15,820 nucleotides of DNA from Ceratorhiza oryzae-sativae (GCA_030998015.1 JARWMV010000214.1:1-15820); one strand, 5' to 3'; shown: positions 8,498 to 15,820, counted from the first letter of the stretch. Numbers and translations: made by a program. The notes: generated by a model from the sequence alone, not told the origin.

Positions 8498-8749
8498 TAA
8501 CCAAGGGAGTGACTAAGTATAGATGCAGGATGCATAAGAACAAGTAGCTGTGATCAGTCAGCCAGTTACTAATAATAGTATGTCCATCAGTCAGCAAGAC
8601 AATAGGATGAGTAAGGGTGACTGGCTGTGATCAGTAAGCAAGTGGAGGTACTTACTCATGAAGTGAAAGTGGTCAAGCCATGAGACAACAAAGGCAGACA
8701 ATGGAAAAATGATGGTTAGCCACAAAACCTTTGATCATGGCTCATGACA
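8498..8749 (-). mobile_element. LTR C fragment, inverted and truncated
   Basis: Read on the minus strand it starts TGTCATGAGCCATGATC at 8749 and follows LTR C (5350-5641) through GTGGCTAACCA, GTCTCATGGCTTGACCAC and TACTATTATTA to CACTCCCTTGG, where element F begins. It lacks roughly 40 bp present in the first copy. The TATA-containing half is missing, so the fragment ends at, or was cut by, element F. Confidence 0.75.
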
Positions 8750-9181
8750 TATTTCTCTTTGCTCCTCTTTTTGTTTTTGCTGTTTTACTTTGCTCAATTG
8801 TCAATCAAACACATGAATTATTTTAAACATGAAAATAGCTATTGCAAAAACCAGACTGTAGTGTCTACAGGGCTTAAAGTTCACAACTATGATATACATG
8901 ATTTAAAAAAAAATCAATCACTTACTATAGCCTCACTGACAAACACAAGGTCAAAGAGGTTGGATAGCAACATCAGGTAAAGTAGAGCTTTTTATAAACC
9001 TGGTAGGTCTCCCAGGAAGCATTTTGGAGACATCTTGGGGGAATTTCAAATAATGTTATTCCTATAATCCTGGTTTATCCACTGTTATCATTGCCACCCC
9101 ACTTTTAATTAGGTGTTAAATGGGGGGGGGGGTGAGCAATCCTTGCAACCAGTTTATTGACAGTTATTACATGCTATTTAC
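8750..9181. other. Unassigned stretch with an 11-base poly-G run
   Basis: No frame or element is recognised. It lies upstream of the RNase H fragment, where reverse-transcriptase coding sequence would be expected, but I cannot read any reverse-transcriptase motif. A run of 11 G occurs at 9122-9132. Confidence 0.35.
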
Positions 9182-9971
9182 ATGAATAATTCCCAGGGGT
9201 TTTCCCTGATGTACATTGACACCAACTGGGGATGTGATATACTTGACCAACACTCTGTTTCTTGCATGGTTTTCCTCATCTCATTGGGTTTGATTGCTTG
9301 CAGCTCAAATAAACAGGCAACTGTGTTGCTTCCTCTGTATGCTGAGAATACCCAAATTTTTTGCATGCACAACATGAATGTTTTCACCATTCTGTCCAGC
9401 TTGATTTTGTGAATATTCTATCCCAATCACTCAAAAATTGGACATAATGCACATTGTCAATATGCCTATAATGAGGTCATAATGATATAAAATACACTTG
9501 TTTTCACACATTACTGCACTTCTTAAGTATCTAGCAGACAAAAGATCATCACCAATGCTCAAAATGGACATACTGTCCATTTTGTTTAACCTGTCCAAAA
9601 GAATTGGATGTCTGGAGCATGAAGAGCTCTCTTCAACAGAAGCCAAATATATGGCCATGTCTTATGGCATTCAACATGGGCTGTGGCCCTGCTGTTTCCT
9701 TGCCAAGCTCAAATTCAAGCACATGCATTCTACACTGGTGATTACCAATTCTTGATCAGCAATTACACTTGCTCAAGACCTGCAATTTCACCATCAATTA
9801 AAACACATTGATATTCAACACCATTTCATTCATCAACACATTGAGAATGAAGAGATTGCAACACCTCACATTGCTGGAGTTGACAACCTTGCAGATGGCT
9901 TTACTAAACCACTTCCTGCTCCAGATTTTTATTGTATATTTTCAACTTCAATGGCTTTGCCTTACATTTAA
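9182..9971 (+). pseudogene. pol: Copia pol, RNase H domain, broken
   Basis: This is the C-terminal RNase H part of a Ty1/copia polyprotein, which degrades template RNA during reverse transcription. The first piece (9182-9325) reads GFSLMYIDTNWG, a Ser-rich segment, then SSNKQATV. The second (9627-9971) reads LSSTEAKYMAMSYGIQHGLW, HIDIQHHF and NLADGFTKPLP, the usual copia ending, with TAA at 9969. Between them about 300 bp are inserted exactly where family members run from KQATV straight into ALSSTEAEY. A TGA interrupts at 9753-9755. The usual Glu of AEYMAL is Lys and the Asp of the (T)D(N)xSAI motif is Asn; both fit NNC|GAN to NNC|AAN, CpG decay across codons. Upstream polyprotein domains are not visible. 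Confidence 0.85.
9326..9623. mobile_element. About 300-bp insertion inside the RNase H domain
   Basis: It separates QATV from LSSTEA, which are adjacent in copia RNase H. The left end (from TCTGTATGCTGAG) and the complement of the right end (TCTTCATGCTCCAG) are weakly alike, and both continue into an AATT...TTTTG run, so it may be a small inverted-repeat element. It includes a perfect hairpin, AAAATGGACA-TAC-TGTCCATTTT at 9561-9583. Exact ends and duplication are not clear. Confidence 0.5.
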
Positions 9972-9978
9972 GGAAGAG

Positions 9979-10063
9979 TGTCAATATAAACTGTAGTCTC
10001 ACTTACTATTGTATGGTACCTACCCATTCCACTGTTTCTGTCTTCTATCTTGCATAGTTACTA
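9979..10063 (+). mobile_element. LTR E, left part of the copia 3' LTR, split by the Tc1 element
   Basis: The pol stop is followed directly by a purine tract (AAGGAAGAG, 9970-9978) and then TGTCAATATAAACTG, the standard order stop, polypurine tract, 3' LTR. The LTR is interrupted at TA 10062-10063 by the Tc1-like element and resumes after 12669. Confidence 0.65.
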
Positions 10064-10273
10064 CAGTTAGGGACAAAACCACTTGCAGATATTGAGCCCC
10101 TAACATCAAATGTGCATAACTTTGGATCTCCACTATGCAGCTGCATGTATTTATTAACAATGGATAGTGTTACATCTGAGCTATAAAATACATGTACATA
10201 AAATGTGTTTGATCAATTAACCAAAAAGTTATACATGAAATACAACAGGAGGTACATGTGAGTGGTTTTGTCC
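10064..10273 (+). repeat. Left terminal inverted repeat of the Tc1 element
   Basis: It carries two facing copies of a 13-bp word: GGACAAAACCACT at 10071-10083 and its complement AGTGGTTTTGTCC at 10261-10273. The right repeat has the same arrangement, so there are four likely transposase-binding sites. All CpGs kept in the right repeat are changed here, for example TTGAGCCCC against TCGAGCCCC. Confidence 0.9.
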
Positions 10274-11210
10274 CCACAAGGCACAGATGTTAGCCCAAAC
10301 ACAACTAGTAGGGAATCACCTTTCCTTTCCTTTTGAGAACCATAGCCATATGTCTGGGCATACTCTCTATTAGCTTCCTACAATAATCTTTGCCAAGTTC
10401 ATCCCAGATGTCTTGAACTCTCTCCCACAGCTCCAGAATCCCAACAGGTGGGCTCTCATACTCCCTAAGGCAATGTTTAAGCTCCACCCAAAGATTTTTG
10501 ATTGGGTTGAGGTCAGGAGAGTTGGCTGGCCACTCAAGTAGTGTAATTCCATGCTCTTCAAACCAGTTGAGGCAGACTTTTGCCTTGTGGGAGCTAGCAT
10601 TATCCTGTTGAAATATCACCTCCCCTGGCTCCATCCCTAAATACTCTAGGCTCCATGAGAATTCATCAGCTAAAATCTCTAGGTATAGCTCCTTATTCAA
10701 GATATGCTCCAAACAACACCCAAATTCAGTTCCCACCCAGCCCATACACCCCCAAAACACAACTGATCCTCTGCCAAAGTTAGCAGTTGGAATGACCTGC
10801 TGGTCACTAAGTGTCTCTCCTTGCCAAGTCCATGTCCAGTGAACCCCATCTGAGCCTAACCAGTTGATTTTGGTCTTGTCTGACCACAAAACATGTTCCC
10901 AATCATCCACTGTCCAATCCTTGTGAGCCTCAACAAATGCAATCTGATCATGGATATGCTGTGGGGTATGCTTTGGCTTTTGGAAACCCTTAACTGGTCT
11001 TAGACCAGTGCCTTTTGGGGCACAATGGACAGTTTTGGGATGAATGGATTGCCCTGTAAGTTTGCAGAGTGTTTGGGTGGCCTGGCAGGTAGATACAGAA
11101 TTATGGTTGGTGACAAGTGTCACAACCTACTCAGCAGTCATAATGAAACTAGGGAGTCAATCTATTATGAGTAGCATTACCTCCAAAGGTGAACAGGTGG
11201 TAAACAAGAT

Positions 11211-11497
11211 CATGTGACCTTGGCACTTAACTCAGTGCTTACCAAGTTGCTCCTCTTAAATCTCCCCCTTGTAATGAGGAGCAAGGAGCAAGTTATCACA
11301 TGACTTTGGCACTTATCTTGGCACTTACCAAGTTGCTCCTCTTAAATCTCTCCTTTGTAATGAGGAGCAAGGAGCAAGTTATCATGTGACCTCAGTGCTT
11401 ATCTCAGTGCTCACCAAGTTGCTCCCCTTAAATCTCTCCTTTGTAATGAGGAGCAAGGAGCAAGTTATTGTGTGACCTCAGCACTTAAATCATGTGA
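11211..11497. repeat. 86-bp minisatellite, three full units plus a partial one, in the LTR upstream region
   Basis: Units lie at 11211-11296, 11297-11382 and 11383-11468, with a partial unit to about 11497 and no length variation. Each contains an imperfect hairpin, CAAGTTGCTCCTC facing GAGGAGCAAGGAGCAAGTT, and starts with a TCA[TG/CA]TGAC variant. Units differ mainly where one has TG and another CA, as expected from alternative decay of a former CG. Its place upstream of the TATA box suggests LTR enhancer repeats. Confidence 0.9.
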
Positions 11498-11673
11498 CCC
11501 TGGGACCTCATGCAGCTCTATAAGATTTGGAGCTGCAACAACCCTAAGAGCAACTTACATAAAGGTTATAGACCATCATGTGAGGCCTCAACACTATTTA
11601 CTCATGGTCAAGCCACTCACATGACCTGTAAACACTGCAGACTGCAGAAAAGTCTGACTCATGCCTTGTGGGG

Positions 11674-11681
11674 TATATAAG
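11674..11681 (+). promoter_or_regulatory. TATA box of the 730-bp LTR
   Basis: TATATAAG preceded by GGG, followed about 25 bp later by CAGCTTGCTTTATC. It lies downstream of the 86-bp repeats. The LTR reads opposite to the Tc1 transposase. Confidence 0.55.
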
Positions 11682-12059
11682 AAATAGGGAGCAAGCTGGA
11701 GGACCTCAGCTTGCTTTATCTTGTCCACCACAGGGACCTCAACCATACACTGTAGAATAGAGACACACAATAGATAGAAATAGACAACACAACCAACATA
11801 GCCACTACTTAAGGAAGACCAGAGGTTAGTAACAGGGGGTCTTGACAACAAGGCAGAGAGCATGGCAGGTTGCAGCTGGGTTCAGCTTTTGAGGACACCC
11901 ACCAGCAGATTTAACTAGGCCTGGGCAGTACTGAGCACATATCTTGGTGATAGAGGCAGCAGAAACAGTCATTCTGGCCATGATTTGAGTCTGAGAAAGA
12001 CCAGAGTTGAGCAGAGCAAGCACAGAGTTAACTTTGTCCTTTGTGAGGGCTTTGGGCAT

Positions 12060-12504
12060 GATAACAAGACTGCTGTGATAGTAATGACTAGTGTAAATGT
12101 GCTATATATGCTTGGGGCAATACATATGAAACAGTATCGCTTGAAACCTGTTTGTTCTGGAAATTCCAGATACACAAATTGCAGCCATCATTTCAAAATA
12201 CAATAGAATTCATTAGGAATATCTGAGTAAAACGTCCTCATAAGGGGATGCTAACATGACCAGGATTTTTCTGATTTTGGTTGGACCTAGTGAGAGATAA
12301 AATTGTACCCACCACTCATATAGCCATATTGGAACTTGTCTTCAAATTCTCCTAGATATGTAAATTCCAGGTATATAGTTGGAAACACGGTCTTTCATAA
12401 CAAAATAGGAATTTTCCCCATACAGTGGGCCCAAAGAGTATGTAGATACAGCTAGTTTGAGTGGATTCCAATATGACGATTCAAGCTGAAAACCCCAAAA
12501 CAGT
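12060..12504 (-). other. Untranslated 5' part of the Tc1 element
   Basis: This is non-coding sequence between the right terminal repeat and the transposase ATG. The plus-strand frame at 11985-12206 overlaps the transposase start and is a shadow. CpGs begin to reappear here (12137, 12231, 12388, 12476), marking the edge of the CpG-depleted domain inside the transposon. Confidence 0.7.
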
Positions 12505-12667
12505 GGACAAAACCACTTGCATGTACCTTCTGCATTGTTTCATGTATATCTCCGTCATTTTTTGACCAAACTTGTTATATATACATGCAGCTACGTAGTG
12601 GAGATCCTAAGTTACATGCGTTTGAAGTTAGGGGCTCGACCTCTGCAAGTGGCTTTGTCCCTAACTG
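12505..12667 (-). repeat. Right terminal inverted repeat of the Tc1 element
   Basis: It contains GGACAAAACCACT at 12505-12517 (inner) and AGTGGCTTTGTCC at 12648-12660 (outer), mirroring the left repeat over a shorter span (156 versus 203 bp). CpGs at 12552, 12594, 12619 and 12636 are preserved. Confidence 0.9.
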
Positions 12668-12815
12668 TATTATCTTTGTTACACCCTTGTTGATTTCTGA
12701 CTATTGTTTTGTATCTCATATATGCACTGTATGGGATACATTGAATATCATCACATTCTAGTCTATCCACTGCACCCACTTTCAACGGCTTATGCCGCTT
12801 TTGTGATTTCAAACA
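12668..12815 (+). mobile_element. LTR E, right part after the Tc1 insertion
   Basis: This is the continuation of the LTR beginning at 9979. The end is placed tentatively at CAAACA (12815), giving a total LTR of about 230 bp. Host-like CpG content appears in its last 30 bp, so the end could lie somewhat earlier. Confidence 0.4.
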
Positions 12816-14563
12816 AGGCAATCAAGGATGGATGCTCAAACAAGTGCTATTCTATCTGCGCTACCTCAAGATCCAGCCTTGCTCCCACAGCAACATGAGG
12901 ATGAATAGGGAGCGAGTAACTGCTTGCCCACCCGGGAGTAGTCCCATCGTATGTTTCTCTCCGAACAACACGTTCCCGTTCTCTGGTACTATGTTACGGA
13001 TATGCCTACCCACTTTCAAGATGGCCATGGGTCGCCCTGCTTGAGCATTGCATCATGCCCGAATCAAATGTGCTCCTGACATATCTTGGCTCACGGTACA
13101 ACAGTCCAGCTTGATCGATAGGCACCACACAATTCAACTTGGGAGATGGAACTGCAGAGCCGAACTACTGTGACCTCACATCTGGTCTTGTGGAACAAGG
13201 CAGAATCCTTTCTCACCCAAGTCGAGTGAGCCCCACAGTGGAGAAATATACCTGCCATATGGATACACCGGAGCTATCTCACCCACAAATAGATGGTGAG
13301 CTGTGCACGTCAAGGTTCTCATAACTTTACCACTGTCAAGTGATGGGAGTCAGAGTCCTGGTCAGCCACTTTTGGCAGTGTCCGATCACCTCAGCCAAAT
13401 CAGCCTGCAATCGTGGGTGCCTAGGACACTCATCAGCAGTACCTATTATCAGGAGTGCTCACAAGGTCGATCGCATGAGTAGTCCTGATAATAGGTTACA
13501 CTCATAAGCGACATGGTTGCTTAGGAGTGCTCCTCACCATGAGTGGATTTTTGTGACAACGTGGCTGGAGTGCTTTTGATCAGCAGTGGTGCAATCATCT
13601 GGTGTATACGAAGTAGATATGGCGTGCTGCTTGCGTCTTCTTGTGCGTTCGCGCTCGTAATGTTGCTGATCCTAGTGCTAGTGCTCTGATACCTATATCT
13701 CAGGCACTCTAACATGGCTCAGCCATACGGATGAATGCTATGCCGATAGTGACCAGCAGATCTTCAAATCTGTCTATTGCCCCCTGAATTACACAACCTT
13801 GCACACTGCTACACGCCTAACGCAGCCGGCTACAGCCGAGATCTTCCTACAGTTGCGGGCACTGCATGTGCCCACTTATTTTGGGGCGAGGATATTTGGG
13901 GGACACCTCGATTGTTTCTTGTTCAATTTGGCAAAACAACCTACTATGATGGCAAGAGATTGACGTTGATCATTGTCCCATTCCGGAGCCCGCATACTTC
14001 AAATGCAAATTCCTATCTCAACACGCTGCCAGCAAACACCCGTAAACGTTTGAGCTATCAATAGCAACTAGTTTTAGTGATACGTCCTCCAAAATTTACC
14101 TTGTATAAGTCAATCCTTGTGCCTGTGCGATCGAAACGAATTTGGGTGTGGGAGTGCCCAGGGTCCAGAGAGAGCCGGTGATCCACCCTCTTCTCCTTGC
14201 CAGTATAGTTTCGATTGTCTCCCAGCCCGGATACAACCATTTCGAGTCACTCCCAATTCCAGTTCGGCACCAACCTGTTCTTGTCCATTTCTGACGATGG
14301 CCTTTCGCTGGTCATATTGCGTGATATCGGTCAATCAAGAAGACCTAACATGCCCTCCCTCGTTCTCAGCTGCTTTCCTGGGTCGCGTCGATCCTTTCTA
14401 ACGATGTACCCTTAATTGAATCGTCGGCCGACGGCTTATGGTTCACCCACCAGCAAGTTGCCAAACCGCCTCACAGCGTCGCTCTGTCGCCCCTCTCATA
14501 AGAAACCCTCCGCTCAAGACATCAAGACATCCATCTCCTACAGCATCACTCTTCTGAACCACA
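12816..14563. other. CpG-normal region without a confidently assigned gene
   Basis: Composition changes to host-like here. Several frames are open but none is recognised. ATG at 12830 gives 26 codons (MDAQTSAILSALPQDPALLP...) then TAG, conceivably a truncated first exon. A 96-codon open stretch lies at 13777-14064 with no ATG at its start. A 69-codon open stretch at 14209-14415 reads FQFGTNLFLSISDDGLSLVI, a beta-strand-like alternation, also without ATG. Minus-strand frames overlap the last two. Upstream exons of the gene at 14564 or gene relics are possible; I see no splice arrangement that joins them convincingly. Confidence 0.4.
13441..13496. repeat. 14-bp perfect inverted repeat (hairpin) with a 28-bp loop
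   Basis: ACCTATTATCAGGA at 13441-13454 is complementary to TCCTGATAATAGGT at 13483-13496. AGGAGTGCTC, overlapping the left arm, recurs in direct orientation near 13522-13531. It is not followed by a T-run and lies in no recognised element. Confidence 0.6.
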
Positions 14564-15550
14564 ATGTCCACCAAAATCATCGATCACATCAAGAACGTTC
14601 AGCTCGGCTCGCTCTCCGACCACGGTGGCCTGGCACTAGCTCTGGCCATTGCCAACAATAAGCTGGCTGTTGCCGCGGCGAGTGCTGGCGGCGACACGGG
14701 TGTTGCTGGAGTTTCTGGACGCTTCACTGCCGCGTTGGTGAGAAGCAATTGCGCTATGTGTATTGACTGTATAAACACTTACAATGTCTCCGTTGAACAG
14801 ACTAACTTGAAGGATCCGGTCAACCAGGTAATGTCTCTGGTATCATCATGACTCCCTTGTGCTTACTGGCTCTTTACTTATCCTTCAAGACTGATGTGCT
14901 CGAGTCAATGCTTTTCGCGCAGTTAGTCGCCTCAGGCCAGGTCAACGCATTTGATGACCCACCTAAGTGGTAAGTCTTAATAGCAAGCCTTTTCATATGT
15001 TCGGTTCGTAGCTAACTTAGATGGCTCAGGTACCAGATTTTTGTGTTAGTCCAATATATCTCTACCTGAGATTCTGTGGTTGACCATCTTCGTTAGCGGC
15101 CAACTGACCCAAGTCGCGTGGACGGTCCGTCGCTCCTGCTTGTGATCCAGAACTAAGAATACACTCATGCAGCCCTTTGTTCTTGTAGAACGTCAAGCTT
15201 AAGTTTGCGCAAGCAAGTCTTTCTGGTAGCAAGGTTGCCGTGAAGGATCTTGTGTTTACTTTCCTCAATTCCGCCGGGGTACGCTTAACATCTAAAAGCT
15301 ACAACATCGCGTCGATTGAGTCCTTGAATTTAGGTCGGGCAAGCGTCCAAGGACTTGATCTACAGCTTATCTCTCCCAGGAGCAGCTCGTGCTCACACAA
15401 TCTTCAACCAGTTAGTTCTAATATCGAAATACGCCACATTAGTTCACCTCGCTTCATAGCTCCGCGGCAAAAGGAAGAGCATCGACCTTCGCACTCGGAT
15501 CTGTTTCGCAGAATGGCCAAAATGTACGTCGTCTCATAAAATACTGGTGA
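14564..15550 (+). CDS. Unrecognised small protein gene with at least seven short introns
   Basis: I do not recognise the product. The ATG at 14564 has A at -3 and follows a CT-rich leader. Exons that keep one frame are 14564-14737, 14801-14827, 14890-14969, 15030-15042, 15097-15141, 15189-15278, 15334-15410 and 15460-15550. The introns are 47-63 nt, start GT (GTGAGA, GTAATG, GTAAGT, GTGTTA, GTGATC, GTACGC, GTTAGT) and end AG; one has a clear GCTAAC branch site. The product is 198 residues: an Ala/Gly-rich first exon (LALALAIANNKLAV), then FAQLVASGQVNAFDDPPKWY, a Lys/Val-rich NVKLKFAQASLSGSKVAVKD and SLSLPGAARAHTIFN. No signal peptide is evident. The 3' end is ambiguous: skipping intron 7 gives a stop at 15459, while a strong GTACGT donor at 15524 spliced to 15579 would end at 15626. 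Exons of 13 and 27 nt need transcript proof. Confidence 0.6.
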
Positions 15551-15630
15551 ACCGTAGCTCAGCTTCCTCGTTTAATAGATTGAACTTAGTGAGTCGTTAC
15601 TTCACATAAAATCTGTGAGCCGATAACTTA

Positions 15631-15819
15631 CTATTCAATTCCAATCGTCGCGCTCCAGCGGGCGGAGCCTTTTACTTCAGTCAGTACACATTTAGCTGCC
15701 CTTTGGGAGTCGTATACGAAAAGTGAATCTAAATGCGCTCCTCGGCAGCTGCCCAATACGATGTACTCGATGTACTTTTTTTCACGTTGGACAGCAGCAG
15801 CGCCGAGTTCTTCCAGAGT
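15631..15819 (-). CDS. 3' end of a possible convergent gene, running off the window edge
   Basis: On the minus strand one frame is open from the window edge for 62 codons to TAG at 15631-15633. It begins LEELGAAAVQREKKYIEYIV and continues through CRGAHLDSLFVYDSQRAAK, an ordinary charged/hydrophobic mix, in CpG-rich DNA. No family is recognised and no start is in view. It would converge on the gene at 14564, with stops 5 to about 80 bp apart depending on that gene's last exon. A chance open frame of this length is not excluded. Confidence 0.35.
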   Translation of the reverse strand, partial: TLEELGAAAVQREKKYIEYIVLGSCRGAHLDSLFVYDSQRAAKCVLTEVKGSARWSATIGIE

Positions 15820-15820
15820 A

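Larger units (their letters stand above)
11118..11847 (+). mobile_element. Solo LTR of 730 bp inserted in the transposase gene
   Basis: The element starts TGTCACAACC and ends GGTCTTGACA, with 5-bp inverted ends TGTCA/TGACA, and is flanked by the target duplication ACAAG (11113-11117 and 11848-11852). Removing it with one duplication restores the Tc1 frame (HALCLV continuing into TNHN), which independently fixes both ends. It contains three 86-bp tandem repeats, a TATATAAG at 11674 and AGCTTGCTTTATC downstream, an arrangement shared with LTR C. The orientation is taken from the TATA box. Confidence 0.95.
10305..12059 (-). pseudogene. Tc1/mariner transposase (DD34E type), split by a solo LTR and catalytically dead
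   Basis: The transposase would cut and paste the element at TA sites. Reading from ATG 12059, codons 1-70 (MPKALTKDKVNSVLALLNSG, then SQTQIMARM...SITKI) form the N-terminal helix-turn-helix DNA-binding region. The frame is then broken by the LTR 11118-11847. It resumes at 11112 and reaches TAG/TAA-type stop at 10305. Joining 12059-11848 to 11112-10305 gives exactly 340 codons including the stop, the family's usual length, with no other frameshift. Catalytic motifs are VLWSDKTKIN (first Asp kept), IFQQDNASSH (second Asp kept) and SPDLNPIKNLW, where the third acid, normally Glu after 34 residues, is Lys. Several expected Arg are Cys, His, Gln or Trp, all explicable by CpG decay. Confidence 0.95.
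10064..12667 (-). mobile_element. Tc1/mariner-type DNA transposon, complete at both ends
   Basis: The element starts CAGTTAGGGACAAA at 10064 and ends TTTGTCCCTAACTG at 12667, flanked by the TA duplication typical of the superfamily (10062-10063 and 12668-12669). Terminal inverted repeats are about 210 bp on the left and 163 bp on the right and stay similar throughout. Removing the 730-bp LTR and its 5-bp duplication leaves about 1.87 kb, a normal length for one transposase gene. The transposase reads on the minus strand. Interior left of about 12,130 is CpG-free, whereas the right 530 bp keep 8 CpGs. Confidence 0.95.

Noticed and set aside
8188..8516. Overlapping Cys/Gln/Leu-rich frames as small secreted proteins
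   Set aside because: Three frames are open at once because of the CTGCAGGT repeats, a composition effect.
5350..9971. LTR C, gag and the RNase H at 9182 as one copia element
   Set aside because: The LTR following RNase H (TGTCAATATAAAC) differs from LTR C, so at least two copia elements are present.
10370..10600. 76-codon minus-strand frame as a separate gene
   Set aside because: It is an out-of-frame shadow of the Tc1 transposase.
11211..11497. CRISPR-like array from the regular 86-bp spacing
   Set aside because: The whole unit repeats with no unique spacers and lies inside an LTR of a eukaryotic-type repeat region.
1..12130. Classical Neurospora-type RIP, which prefers CpA
   Set aside because: CpA remains abundant; the missing dinucleotide is CpG on both strands, with TG and CA in its place.
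15062..15539. Unspliced frames at 15062-15268 (minus) and 15240-15539 (plus) as genes
   Set aside because: They overlap the exons and introns of the spliced plus-strand model, which keeps frame across consistent GT-AG introns and explains the region better.

Overview
The window looks like a fungal chromosome segment, most likely from a basidiomycete. The reasons are nested Ty1/copia-type LTR debris, a Tc1/mariner element, extreme CpG loss over the repeats, and, in the only CpG-normal part, a gene that needs several 47-63 nt introns. It divides sharply in two. Positions 1 to about 12,130 are a repeat graveyard in which I counted only about 8 CpG dinucleotides. From there to the end CpG is normal, at very roughly 140-150 in the last 3.1 kb.

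Layout. 1-2654 is an almost perfect giant palindrome: two 1,263-bp arms around a 128-bp spacer. Each arm carries the 3' end of an unrecognised LTR element with a 194-bp LTR, plus the first 168 bp of a second LTR family (A). 2487-3791 is a complete solo LTR of family A (1,305 bp, TGTTA...TAACA, duplication ATGGG). 3907-5060 is a non-coding insertion flanked by a 14-bp direct repeat. 5350-6170 is the start of a copia element (LTR, leader, first codons of gag), broken by a second family-A LTR (6171-7060). That LTR is cut off by a non-autonomous element (about 7061-8494) with ACCTGCAGGT-like subterminal repeats. 8498-8749 is an inverted fragment of the copia LTR. 9182-9971 is the broken RNase H end of another copia element, followed by the start of its 3' LTR. 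A Tc1-like transposon (10064-12667) sits in that LTR at a TA site, and a 730-bp solo LTR (11118-11847, duplication ACAAG) sits inside its transposase gene. Removing the LTR and one duplication rejoins the transposase as a single 339-codon frame. From 12,816 on is CpG-rich DNA, with one probable multi-exon gene of unknown function (14564-15550) and the 3' end of a possible convergent gene at the right edge.

How it fits together. No gene in the repeat half looks functional. The nested insertions give a relative order (copia before Tc1 before the 730-bp LTR; copia gag before the second LTR A). The dominant mutational force is C-to-T change at CpG on either strand. It explains the differences between tandem units, many arginine losses, one stop codon, and the loss of catalytic acidic residues in both transposase and RNase H. 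The palindrome arms share the same decayed sequence, so the inverted duplication formed after most of that decay, or is an assembly artefact.
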